A DNA stretch of 64,000 bases, from contig VTPC01090618.1 in the NCBI GenBank assembly GCA_011009095.1, positions 334,118 to 398,117 of the forward strand, given 5' to 3'. The notes under the pieces were generated by a model. That model made no database searches. It worked only from the letters and a program-made list of their open reading frames with translations, and was not told the origin of the DNA. Positions 1 to 11,598 of the stretch are shown here, piece after piece. Position numbers and translations under genes: made by a program. How positions within the stretch are numbered: position 1 is the first letter of the stretch; every line of letters begins with the position of its first letter. This stretch comes from Ignelater luminosus. Taxonomy: Eukaryota; Arthropoda; Insecta; Coleoptera; Elateridae.

Positions 1-439
1 TACATTACCATACACAGTTATTTTAGTGACAAGTGGCGCCTTGTCGGCTTGCTTTTTGCACTTTGACGGCTTTTTCAAGTTGTAAAAACATGAATTTTTA
101 ATTCTTTCCTTGTAACTGTCTAAAAACTCCGTAATAATGCTATACAATTGGATTTTCGAACTCGTTGTGTTGAAGCAGAAAATATTTATCGAAAAGCATT
201 TCGCTGGTGTGTAGCACCTGGACACATTGTGATTTTTATACAAAAGTAAACTTTTAAGATTATTTAAAAAAGAATTCATGAAATTACTTTATTTTAGAGC
301 CTGCAGCCTTTCAAAATTAAAATTTCTTATTAATGATTTTTCTCGAAAACTGTGCGTACGAAGCAAGCTTGTAGCTTCTAAAAAGTTTTTCGAACTATTT
401 TTTTTACATAAGGAAAGTAAATTCATGCAACAATAGTAT
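1..439. other. AT-rich noncoding stretch, nothing recognised
   Basis: I see no coding pattern, terminal repeat or RNA motif here on either strand. Confidence 0.6.
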
Positions 440-753
440 AGTATTCCAAAATATATAGTGCGTTTATGACTTAACTGCTACTTAGCTTACAGTAAATTTC
501 ACAAGTTCGTCACAGCAGGGTGTCATAAATCCGCTTACCTGTGAAGACCTTTTCTAACATTGACATAGGGTCGTATTGAGATTAGTTTTATTTTCCTAAA
601 TACTTTTAAACTAAAATATTAAAAATATAAATTATTTCAATACGGTTCTTGGTTTACCCAATCGTCTGTGACACGTGCCGCCACTTGTATTTGTTGAGTT
701 TTATGATGGACCCGCTGTGAAAGTCATAAACGCACTGTATCTTTTGTAATACT
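440..753. mobile_element. MITE with about 33-bp terminal inverted repeats
   Basis: The arms 440-472 and 721-753 are inverted copies that share the core AGTGCGTTTATGACTT and differ at only a few bases. Homology resumes inside the arms: TCACAGC...TCATAAA near 510-528 matches, inverted, the sequence just left of 721, with about 40 bp extra in the left arm. There is no coding capacity. The size (about 314 bp) and structure are those of a non-autonomous DNA transposon. The superfamily is not assignable because the target duplication is unclear. Confidence 0.7.
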
Positions 754-3140
754 TTAGCTGTTTCAACTTCTAGGTAAGTTTTGCAGTAGAATTCTAAAAT
801 GCGATAAACTTTTCTGCAGATTTCAGAAAACTGAAACTTTTTTAATAAAATTTAAAAAGCTACTAGAAATCAAGTGCATCAGTTATCAAATCGCAGGACA
901 ATATTAAATGTACTAGATAATTTATCAAGGGCAAAAGTGTACCGTGTCTAAAATGTACAGAATACATTGCTCTTGGGCGGGAAACCTGGTTTCAAGGGGC
1001 ACTACCTGAGATGACAATCTGAAAACGTCACTGTTAAGTACTATTACGTTGTTAATTACATTGTCAACTAACAACGTTATTTTTATTTAAGTCAAATGTA
1101 AGGGGAGCCAGACCCTTCGGGGGCCCAAAAGGAATCCGGTCCCAATGATTAAGGAAAGTTTCTTAGGAGCTCTCGCTTGCATACGTAAAAAATTTCAGTA
1201 TTTGAATTTTTTAACCTAACGAAAGATTATCCAACAATCGATCGAGAAAACGCAACTAAACAATAATAATTTTCCTGCCGACGACGCCGCGTTATCAGAT
1301 TTCCGACTTTATACTTTTGAACAAAACAAACTTACGTAAGGAAACTGGTGCTATTTCGTAAGTTGTTGTTATGGGCATGAATCCATTTGGACTTTATTTC
1401 CGACCCCATTCCAATGCACTCAGCTGATTTTCGTACCAACACTGGAGCTGGTAAGATCCTCAGTGTCCGTGATAACGAGCAGTATCTGTTATTGGTAGCA
1501 AACTTGCCAATTCAAATGAGTTTTTTGGCCAATATTTACATTAAAAAAGCTCATTGTACTCTGAATCATTAACGAGCAAAATTCAAAGTAGTGCACAATC
1601 ATTGAAAATATTCAGAAATCGACTAACATCAACGAAATATTTTTCTTCTAATAGCAAATTAATGTTAATATCGGCTGTTTGAAAATATTTAAACTGTTCT
1701 CGTCTTTTACAAGGTAAAAAATGGGAAAAATCCAACTAATGGCTCTAATTTTGAGTATCGTTTATTAAATGAAGTTAATATCACTTCCAGTTTATCTGAA
1801 AATAAAATAAACTTTTTTATTTTAAACACAACACCGGAAGTATTTTTAGATCTTTTTTAATGATATACTGCTGTTGATGACCAATTACATCTCAAATTGA
1901 TCAAACACTGTTTTAAGTAACTATAAATCGCCAAGGTCAACAAACGGAAACACTAACAAAGAAGTAAACGCCCTAGAGTACAAAGTCACGGATTTTTACA
2001 ATTAAATATATTTTAGACGCTTATCTATAATTGATTTCAACAAAGGAACTTGATTCCACAACTACAACGAATGAGACATTAATATTTTTCTATTCCTTGA
2101 TGATCTTAACAAGAGTTTTATTTTAATAATCAATTGATAAACAGCAGAAGTATAACTTGGTACTGGAAGTTCTTTACGGAGAAACTTATTTTACTCAGAA
2201 AATAAAATCAAAACTTCAGACCATTTCAAATATTATTAGTTGAAATACAGAATAATTCAATGCTTTAATGCTTTGTTTCAGAGATAAACGAATTCTAGTT
2301 GTGGCGACTTAATATTGAACCATTATCATTATTGACTCACAGTCAGACAAAGAGGCTCACCCGATAAGTCCAATCAACTTCAAACATCGGACCAGAGCAT
2401 TCTAAAAGTAAAACTCATCCAAGAAGAGTGACTCTTCCAATGTGTGTTTCTTTTAAGTGTCATGTTTACTGGCGAACTACTTTTTTGCTGAATGTGCTCC
2501 ACTTCATCTAACAGTTACTCCAAATAATTAATTCTTTTCCGCCTACTAGCAACTTATACTTAATTACAATTTTTCTAACAAAGTAACTTTGAAGTTACAG
2601 CAAGGTACTCAAATGATAAGTAACGTTTTTATGAATTGAAGTTTTTTATTTTGAGACTAAATTTCCTCTGTCTGTCTGTTCTTGGTATTGGTTTTTCATT
2701 TTCCTCCAGCTCGATCGAATTGCCTTATATTTTTTTGTTATGCTTCTTTTCTCCAACTAATTCCTAGTAAGTATTAGTACAAGCACAAGTTCATATTTTC
2801 GAATTAAGTCTGAACTATATAATATTAGACGACATTTGAGTAGAGATGAAGTTTGAGTTTGGTTCATGTGCTGACTATGAACTTGGGCAGTAGTTACATT
2901 CAATCTACTACCACTTTGTCTTCTCTATTGTAATTGTTGGTTCTTGTTTCGTTCTGTTCTATAGCTAGTTATACTCGTGTTCTTAAAATTTGTTTTATTA
3001 ATAAGTTAATAATTTGCTTACAAATGTCTATCATTTGTTGGTTGTTGTTTTGGTCATTTTTCCATGTTCTCTATCACTAATACCCTTTTCACACGACTGT
3101 TCTTGATGTCTTTTGAAGTTTCACTTATTCTCTATAGGAA
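754..3140. other. AT-rich noncoding stretch, nothing recognised
   Basis: Only short chance reading frames are present. A slightly GC-richer patch near 1100-1160 has no identifiable motif. Nothing supports a gene. Confidence 0.6.
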
Positions 3141-3148
3141 ACTCAGGT

Positions 3149-3513
3149 TATGATGGCATACTAGCATTTTCTCTTTTCTTAATAATCGTAGGGTACCACC
3201 GAAGGCAACCAATAATACATTAAATCTGTACAGTTTACTGTTTACGCACGTGGTTCGTGTGACGTTAGTTTTGTGCGAGAAAAATGCAAACACGTGTTTT
3301 GTGATTCAAAAAGAATTTAGTTGAAGGTAAGTAAAAACTTATTTATTGGTTTAGAAATAAAAATTCAATTCAATTCTCGTGTTATATATGTAAAGCGATG
3401 TTCTAACCTCAAAATGACTTAAAATGCCTTAGTTTCTTGTAAGTTGCAGATTGTATAATCACATGTATTTCGATATAATGGCATAGGTAAGTACTACATA
3501 TGATGGCATACTA
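3149..3513. repeat. 15-bp direct repeat TATGATGGCATACTA, two copies
   Basis: Exact copies lie at 3149-3163 and 3499-3513, upstream of the pogo-like pseudogene. A one-base-longer variant, TATGATTGGCATA, lies beyond its 3' end at 5244-5256. They could be internal or terminal repeats of that element, but all are in the same orientation, so they are not simple inverted termini. Confidence 0.5.
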
Positions 3514-3639
3514 TGTCATTATACCCAGAATATAATTTAGTAAAAATAAATTTGATTTTTACGACACACAATATGCTTTATATGCGCCTGTGCATATGTG
3601 TGAAGAAAATAATTAAATATTTTCTTTTTTTTCAGACAG

Positions 3640-5157
3640 AAGGTAGATATTAATTCGTCTGCGTCGAGTCGAAATGGCCGCCAATCATGGTCTTCCGAAG
3701 ATATGCAGAGGACTATTGAAGCTGTTGTCTCCAAGCAAATGGGATGACTTAAAGCATCGAAAACGTTTAATGTTCCCAGAAATACTTTACGAAGACGAGT
3801 AGCAGGCAATAATAAAGTTTTGAAAGGAAGCAGTGTCGGGTTTTTTGGAATGGAATTTATCTATATTATGATCTAAATGGTAAAGCAGGTCAAAACATTA
3901 GAGGTATGATTCTTTGAGCTTACTCCCACTGATTTGAGAAAATTACCTTATCAGCTGGCTACAAAATTAAATTTAAAGCGTAGGTTTAATCAAGACATTA
4001 AAATAGCGGGATGAGATTGGTTACAAGGCTTTTTTAAAAAGAAAATCAATAAGTGTTAGAACCCCGGAAGCAACTTCATTTGGCAGAGCGCAAGCTTTCA
4101 ACAAGATGCAAATACTAACCTATCTTAACAAGCTTGAAGGTGTATTTGATGAATTTAAATTTACGCCAGATGCGATATAATAACGTAAACGAATCGGCAC
4201 TTTCTACTGTGCAATCCAGAACAGAAAAAGTTTTGGCAACAATAAGGAGAAAGCAAGCCGGAACACTAACTGCTGCTCAGACGGGGCAACATTTTACTAC
4301 AGTCTCCTGCTTGAACGCAATGGGAAATTTCATTCCGCCTGCTTTAATCTTTCCATAACATCGTTATGTTTTGCTTTCCTCTCATAGAATGCAGCCGTTG
4401 AATCTAGCAGTGTATGGACCCCTAAGTAGTTATTTGCTTATCTAGGGCGTGAAATTACTTACTACCAAATTTGGAGAGTTATTTAACGACGCTTACTTCA
4501 AGGCAGTTAGCATCTCTAATGCTCAGAGCGGATTTGCTAAAGCAGGAATATGCCCTTTTAACATGGACATTTTCTAGATTGGCTATTTGAAACAGCAGAG
4601 ACAACAAATGTTCTAGACAATGTCGAAATCACGGAGAATGGAGATGTTACAGTCAGTGCTGAAGTTACAGTCAATGCGAAGTTTTAGGTCAGTTTTAGTC
4701 AATTCTGAAACTATGGCTCTTTCATGCTCATACAACGCTACTACACCTAAGCCCTTGATTTAACTAGAAAAAAAGAAGGTCAATAGAAGATTTATCTCCA
4801 CCTTCACAAGTAGGACCACTCTTGCAAAAAATAGGAGAATGGAGAAAGATTTTCAAGGTATTACAAACGCATTTTAGAAATTGCATTACTGCGGAATAAA
4901 GAAAACGAAAATAGAGAAAAAGAGCGAAGAAAGTCAGCAAGGAAGGTTAAAAGAAGGGTTAAGTTATTTGCAGATAGTGACAAAGAAGATGATCCTTTTA
5001 ATGCTTTAGATTCCAACGACGATTTATTGCAATTCTCTATTTTCCTAATCCCGATCTCGCGAATCTAGATCCAGTCTGTCGCATGTGGGGTCATACTGAA
5101 TGGGCAGGGATCAATCCAGAAGCAAAACTATTTATCTGCGAAATCGGTTCGTCATAA
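3640..5157 (+). pseudogene. pogo/CENP-B-like (Tigger/jerky type) transposase, decayed
   Basis: Several frames together read as an insect pogo-like DDE transposase. Near 3680 is an N-terminal psq-type helix-turn-helix (WSSEDMQRTIEAV, then FNVPRNTLRRRV). At 4180-4356 is the first catalytic-strand region (NESALSTVQ, then TVSCLNAMGNFIPPALIFP). At 4500-4570 is the C-terminal part of the core (AVSISNAQSGFAKAGICPFN). Near 5071-5154 is a C-terminal module of the PHD-like zinc type (CRMWGHTEWAG, then FICEIGSS) that ends at TAA 5155-5157. Expected Cys residues in it have become Trp and Gly. The expected Asp before ESALSTVQ is Asn. A 5' intron is likely: donor AAG|GTAAGT at 3327, and acceptor TTTCAG at 3631-3635 just before the protein start. 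Stops and frameshifts make it inactive. Left and right ends are not resolved. Confidence 0.85.
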
Positions 5158-7746
5158 TTTGCAGACATGAGACTTACTCAATGTTATTTTCTAAAAATGA
5201 ATATTTTTTTAACTTTATTTCTCTATTTATTACCCAAACTGGTTATGATTGGCATATTTCACAGAAAAAAATATATAAGAAATTTCCTAATGTTCCAAAG
5301 TAATCGGCCAGCATGGTAAGATCTTATTTGCCTTAGTAGCGTTTTTTTATTTTCAAGATATTTTGATGGAAGGATTCTTTACTTTCGTCGGTAATATCCC
5401 CTAAATTTTTGATGTGATTAACTGTAACCGTCGTGTTTATTTATTAAGCACATCCTTTTCGTCTCCACCAGATCTGTTCAATTCTGCCCCAAGTGTATTT
5501 TCTACTTCATGCTTTATTTGATTTGCTTTTTGATATTATTCCTACAAATCTAAGAAGTATCTACAATTTTACCTTTTTTGTTCTCTTTCTGAGTTTTTGA
5601 TTTTTGCCATTTGGCCTTTTAGTGCGTCATTTATGCGTTTGGACATCAGTTCTGCAAAACCCCAATATTATAATCGCCGCTACGTTTTCTTCAAAGTTTT
5701 TTATTGCTCTGGCAAACAGTCTGGGGAACTAAGTTTTTGTTAGGTAATATCCTATTTCCACTAGAAAAAAAGTACTTAAGTATAATATATCTAGCGGTTG
5801 AGTTAGGTGGGTAAAATTGCTTTGAAGAAGTACTAGTGAAATATTTTTAGCATAATAAGACATTATGGAGTCAATCTATAGTTATGATGCGACCGGTGAT
5901 TTTTATACCGCAAAGTCTCCTTAGGTACGGTATAGCGACGGTTGTTTATCTAATCTTTAAGGATTATTATAGAATTAAACTACTTATTCTGGCTGCAATT
6001 AAATCTGGTACCTTTAGGGGGCCCTTTTCTCCAAATCTTTTAATTTATATACATAATTGCAGGATAATAGTTTCGTTGGCAGAGGTCCCAACATGAAATA
6101 GCTGATTTAGATTTGTTCACTACCCTTTCGGAGTATATACAACTTTTCTGGTAAGTATTTATGACTATCCTGGATTGTTATTGAGATCAGTTTCTATGTG
6201 ATTAGTTTTCAGCAATACTTCTCTCATTTTTCTTACACCGTCGGTATCCTAAGTTGTTCTCCAGCATATTTAAATTTTAGTACCACCTTTCTTATGGCGG
6301 GCGTCTACATAACCATTCACTGTTACACGTATAAGTCATATAGGCCCGTGGATTCCGTACAGACCTATAAACTCTTCATAATTGTAGCCTTGCCTTGACT
6401 TCAAAATACAGTTCGTGTCCCCTCCCACAGTTCCTAGATTTCCAATTCTTTTAGTATCTTTGAAGTATTGAATATGGGATTGAAAGACTCTTTAATCCTG
6501 TTAGAACCATTATTATTGACAGAAGTTAAAGCCACTAATACGATATTAATAGTTTAATTACTTTGTAAAAGTGTAAAATGCCATTCACCCTCAAATAATA
6601 ACATAACATTAGGGCCTATTCTGTAAAACGTCGGTTAGAATTATATATATTAGAGGACCATTAAATACCAGAATAAAAACTTGTATTAGTCGTAGTCATA
6701 GCAACAAAATGTAGAGGTCTTCTAATTTTACAGATGATGATAAATTTTCTGAAACACAGGGTGCATTCAGAGACTAGATACGATGACGCACTACTAACTT
6801 GCACAAGACTAAAGTTATATAGAACCTAATCATTTCATTTTTCGGTATATTCTAGTGTCCTTATGGTTAGTTGGTAGGTTATTATAAGCTTTAGCCATCT
6901 CAAAGCTTTCTAGAGGCACTCCTATTAAGCTGGCCTGATTACTGGACTAGTTATTACCTAAAATTTCATCTAATATCCGATCTCTACTGATAACTAACAA
7001 ATTAGAAAACCTAAATATGAAAACAGCTTCTTTCATACTTGCTTTCGCTAAATTAGAGAATTTTTGCTGAAAATACATAAACGAAGATAAGAAGAAGGGC
7101 ATAAAAGAAGAAATGTTTTGTGACTGTGGCACATCCCTAACTGTTTGGTATCTACTTCCTAAGACTTTAAAAGACAAAGTTATTATATTTACAACTGTCT
7201 CAGTCAGGTACTACCTTAGTCAGGACACATTCTTTGAATTTAATTAAAAATACGAGCTAACCCAACCTTATTAGCATTAGTTTCTGGAAACTTTGTCACT
7301 AAATCTAATTACTTTAGTTGTTAGAATTTTGTAAAGAAAAACCATCTTGGCTAGTGTTATTTTTAAAGTCGACAAAGCTAAAGTATCTTTTTGCCATTAA
7401 TTGGCTTATATATCGATACCATTCTTAACGTGCATAGTGGTTTATCGAGGAACGTTTTACTCTAAGTCGCACATGGTTGTTTCTTGATTTCTTTTCTACT
7501 TCTGGTTTGAGTCTATCCAGCATTCATTCCTGTCATTGATGATTATTTTTCACCTGTTTCTTTATTGCTTTCTAGCCCTTTGTCTTTTTGTATGTCTTAT
7601 TTTTGTAGCATTAATTTTTTTGTCTTCTAACAGTAGTGTTCTTTCTTTAGTCATTTTCATATTTTCGGCTTTCTGCATTATATCTAATTTTTTTTTGTTC
7701 TGCTTTCTTCATTGTTGGTTAGCTTCATTTTTAGTTTTGCTCTGCG
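5158..7746. other. AT-rich noncoding stretch, nothing recognised
   Basis: Only short, low-complexity reading frames without family motifs are present. Remnants of transposon flanks may be here but I cannot identify them. Confidence 0.6.
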
Positions 7747-8075
7747 TTTAAAAATACTTTTACGTATACAGTAGAAACCCGGGCAGACACAACAAAAATC
7801 AAACAACTACTGGAGACAGCAAAAATGAAAATTTTAAGAAATACATTACGCAATAGAATACACAGCGAGGAAATTAGAAGATAATGTAACGTAAGCCCGA
7901 TAGGACACTGAGTAAGAACGAAACGAGAAGAATGGAACGCACATATATCTAAAATGTAAAACAATAGAATAATCCGAATAGCAAGAGATGGAGTACCAAA
8001 CGAAAAAAGAGAACTTGGGAAACCGCGGCGAAGATGGAAAGAAAGTCTATGAGACTACTAGAAGAAAACAAGCCA
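7747..8075 (+). pseudogene. LINE ORF2 C-terminal fragment
   Basis: One frame reads as the C-terminal tail typical of insect endonuclease/reverse-transcriptase retroelements. It has ETRADTTKIKQLLETAKMK, then ILRNTLRNRIHSEEIRR, then EEWNAHISKM, then RIIRIARDGVPNEKRELGKP followed by RRRWKESL. This pattern (R-EW-HI-M, then RI.RIARD, then GRP.RRW) lies downstream of the reverse transcriptase in RTE/Jockey-like families. At least three in-frame stops interrupt it. Upstream catalytic domains are absent, as expected for a 5'-truncated LINE copy. The exact clade is uncertain. Confidence 0.75.
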
Positions 8076-8785
8076 AAGGCTTATATATAAGGAGGAAGAA
8101 GATGAAGAAAGAGATACATCCTGTTATTATTATCAATTCATGTTGTTTGTAACTTTTTACTAGTTAACTACCACCGTCATTCCTGTTGTCTAATTCTTAT
8201 TTTTACATTAGCATTTCATGGGCAATATTTGCATTCATGTCCTTCATTACAATTCTTTTCTAAATTCCATGTTCCACATATTTTGGAGTTGCTTGTAGAA
8301 ATCTTATCTTCCTTGCTGCTTTCGTTTGTCAGTCCATTATCATAATATTGTAATAATTATCGGGATTTGAATCCTGTCCATATAATTGTCTCTGATGTTG
8401 ATATTCATTCCATACGTCCTTTCCTTATGTACTTCCTTTATTAAAACAGAATGATATTCAGCATTATTTATCAAGAGTTTAATGACTGCATTAAACAGCT
8501 AATAATGTCGACGCCTAAAATGTTAAAATATAATTTTTTTTATTATTATTTGAACACTTCAAAGTCATGCATAACAGATTTAGGTACTTTATATTTTGCG
8601 TCGCTGCTGATTTTTAGTTTAGTAAACCTACAACGTTCCAATATTACAGAGCATTTAACCAAACTTTCTTAAATATGTGACTCTTGGTAAAATTCGATTA
8701 TCTTCAACATTTATGTAGATTTTCCGTCACATTAACAAAGTGTGAAGAAATTAGATAATATACTTCCGCATTAATTTAAAAGGAA
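8076..8785. other. noncoding stretch, nothing recognised
   Basis: AT-rich, with only short chance frames. It may include the 3' untranslated region of the LINE fragment to its left. Confidence 0.5.
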
Positions 8786-8787
8786 GA

Positions 8788-8880
8788 CCGGAAATTATTA
8801 AAAAATCCGTGGTCACGTGACTCTGATTGCCGCACGCGACATGCCGCTTAACGGCGCCGCCGCGAGCCCTTTTTCCCTTA
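8788..8880. promoter_or_regulatory. CpG-rich island with perfect GTCACGTGAC palindrome
   Basis: A short CpG-dense segment stands out from AT-rich surroundings. It contains an ACCGGAAAT ETS-like motif at about 8788-8796, the perfect 10-bp palindrome GTCACGTGAC at 8812-8821 (an E-box identical to the CLEAR-type consensus), and the run GGCGCCGCCGCG. These are common in promoters, but no gene can be tied to it. A fossil transposon end is the alternative. Confidence 0.3.
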
Positions 8881-9930
8881 ACAAAAGTGCAAAGTTTTGT
8901 ACATTCGGATGGTAACGATTTTTTCGTGTCGCATTATTCTAAACCACAGAACATAGTACATAAATACATATAATGTAGTATATAGTTAAAAGTGTCGAAT
9001 GAAAAGTAAAACTCCCACGACCTCTTGTTATACCTCATTAAAAGTAAGGGCGGTAGGGTTTTATACATATTTAATTGTGTAAAAGCTCCGGACTAATGCA
9101 CCAAAAATAACCCTTTTTTGCTTAATGTTACTTTTATTATTGTTTGAATGTTGGTAGACGTTTCCCAAGTGTACTTTTATTTTTGTTTAATTATGATTCT
9201 TGGTAATGGAAAGTTCCTCATTTATTTGTAATTATGTACAGTTATTCAAAAAGCATAAGTATAGACAAGTGGAAGAGGGAAAACTAAAACAGTCTGTATT
9301 GAAACTTACAACTTACATATTTTATTACGCTATGCTGAAATGAAAAATGTTAATCGTTTCCATATATAATGTACAGGGTGTATTAGATGGGTAACTCTAT
9401 TATTAATTCAGCTACAAAAAGACTGTTGCACGTTATTAGTCTTAACTGTCTAAGATAAACTCACTAATGAAAACAAAAACTCAACAGCTTTTCTTTTCTT
9501 TCGGTTCAGCCTACACTTCTTGTTTAATTTTTTCTTAGTTTAAGAATCGCGCATAAGTCTGTTATTTTTTAAACAGAGCAAAAGGTCTAAGAAAGAAACT
9601 TCTGGGTTTTTAATAATTTCTAAGACATGACATATTTTTATCAAAGTCTACATTTTTCAAGATACAAAGCAAGTTTTTATTTTTTTAAATGGACACTCTT
9701 TTTTATCTTGGTACTGTTGGAAAGCTTATGTTTCAAACTTTTAAATGTTTGTTGTTATGGTTTCGATTAGTTCTATCAAATTATCGCTTCTTGTAGACCC
9801 TATACTCTCTTGTTTAGAAAATGTAAGCAAAGCCGGTGCACAACCTAAAGCCACCATTCTGTAATTAAGGCGCCTAAAAAGGAAAGTCTATAGAAATTGC
9901 ATCTCTATCCGATTTCTGTTCGATTCAGTA
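8881..9930. other. noncoding stretch; one isolated transposon-end-like motif
   Basis: AT-rich with no coding signal. TACAGGGTGTATTAGATGGG near 9372 resembles the end of a Tc1/mariner-type MITE, but no partner end was found. Confidence 0.45.
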
Positions 9931-10000
9931 CAAGGCCCCCAAAAGTATATAGCTGCATTTGTTGATATTATGGGGGCTTTTGATAATGTTTGGTTAGTTT
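9930..10000 (+). pseudogene. LINE reverse transcriptase fragment (Jockey/R1 type)
   Basis: The frame from 9943 to 9993 reads KYIAAFVDIMGAFDNVW. This is the first catalytic motif of Jockey/R1-clade reverse transcriptases, whose usual form is FVDI.GAFDNVWW with a metal-binding Asp. It ends in stops right after, and no other reverse-transcriptase motif could be followed. It is a very short fossil on the same strand as the LINE tail at 7747-8075, but in the wrong order to be the same copy without rearrangement. Confidence 0.65.
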
Positions 10001-10619
10001 AGTAGCTGTAATTAAAAGTTATTTCATCAATCGAAGATCCATACTGGAAACCCATTCTGGCCTGCTGGAGAAACTCTGACTGGATTCTGTCCTAGATTCG
10101 ACTCGTTGGAACTTGATCATGGACATTCTCCTTGGCTAGAACTTTTCCGACAACGTCTAACTCTGAAACACAAGAAAACCTTACTATTCAAGATTGTCTG
10201 ATAAGCAAAACTTTAGGTATCACCACCTAAAACTAAAATATTGGTTACTAAAGACCCTTGAACAGTTCACATACCCGAACATGATAATAAAATCCAGTGT
10301 GAATTTTACTCAACACCTAAGATTCGTGTACGTATTTTTCTTAATGTTGGTTTTTATCTTTACTTACCTGGGCTTGCCGATTTGTCTAAAGAATGTTCTG
10401 AGATCGACTTAGAACGAAAAGATATGTGACCTTATCTTGATTCTTTTGTGATCTTTCAAAGTGATTCCAGGAAAGTATTACATTATACAAATTAAATTGA
10501 TATCGTTACATTTTACGTATGCTCATTATGTCATTTTTTGTCTTATGCACCAGTGGCTTTAAGCGTAGGTAAGGAGATTGTATACACAATAATGGAACAC
10601 AAACAAAGGTAAAGATATA
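10001..10619. other. noncoding stretch, nothing recognised
   Basis: No family motif on either strand. It may contain further decayed LINE sequence. Confidence 0.45.
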
Positions 10620-11598
10620 CAGGGTGATTCCGAAATAAAGGGTATCCTTTTAATAGGTGATAAGTAAGGCTAAAAGAAGACAAAAAATAAAAAAACAAAG
10701 TGGCTCCCTGAAAGTTGAAAATTTTGACAATTTTCCTGAATATTAAAAACTGAAGCCGTCTCTGGTTAGAAAAAGTAAAAGTTAAGGAGATTTAAAATAT
10801 TGTAGTGCAAAAAAATAACAGATATGCCTCTTTTCTTGGAACTAACGCAGGTGTAGTAGCACAATGAACAATAATAATGCCATCATAAGGTACCCCCTGG
10901 ACATTTTACAACTTTCCCTTCTTAAATCTGAAGTTGAGGAAATTAAAGGAATTGCGATAGCCAGTCCCAAATATGTTAACATGCAGGGTTGTTGAAATGC
11001 ATTAAGATAGTAAAAAAATAATAACAGAATTTATGTATGTCAGGAACAATTAGACTCCAGTCTCACAAGCAACGTTTTATCTCTTATTATTTAGTCACTT
11101 GAATAAAAAAAATTTTAAATGGCAACGGATATACATACTACGTAACTATCGCCTCTGTATTTAATTCAATTCAATAAATTCAACCAATTTTTGTTTATGT
11201 AGCATAATGCTTATTGAAGTTTTTGGTTCTTCGGAATTTTATAGAAAAAAATCACTAACAGTAAAATTTTAATATTTCTCCGTTTACAGATTAAAAAGTA
11301 AAAGTTCTAAACGTGCCCATTGGTTATTTATGGCATTGTAGAAACCAGAAAACTATTATACTCCTTACATGAATAGCAAGAGCTACCTGCCAATGACAAG
11401 GACAGCCAGTCAACCTCTATCGACTTTTGCTTAAGTTAAAGTATGAGAGCAGGACCGGCTTGGCTTAGCGATTAAATTTCAATCGCATTTTTATCGTAAA
11501 CTATGCAATTTTCACCTACCGTTTTTTATCGCAAATGTATGTACAATCACACCGCTATGCACCTTTAAAAGGATACCCTTTATTTTAGAATCACCCTG
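10620..11598. mobile_element. Non-autonomous DNA transposon with 34-bp inverted ends
   Basis: The left end at 10620 begins CAGGGTGATTCCGAAATA and continues AAGGGTATCCTTTTA. The right end at 11565-11598 is its inverted copy with one or two differences. The flanks are both TA-rich (GATATA on the left, TATATT on the right). The interior has no coding frame. Subterminal regions inside the two ends are unrelated to each other. The size of about 980 bp and the CAGGGTG end suggest an IS630/Tc1-mariner-type derivative, but the superfamily is an inference. Confidence 0.7.
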
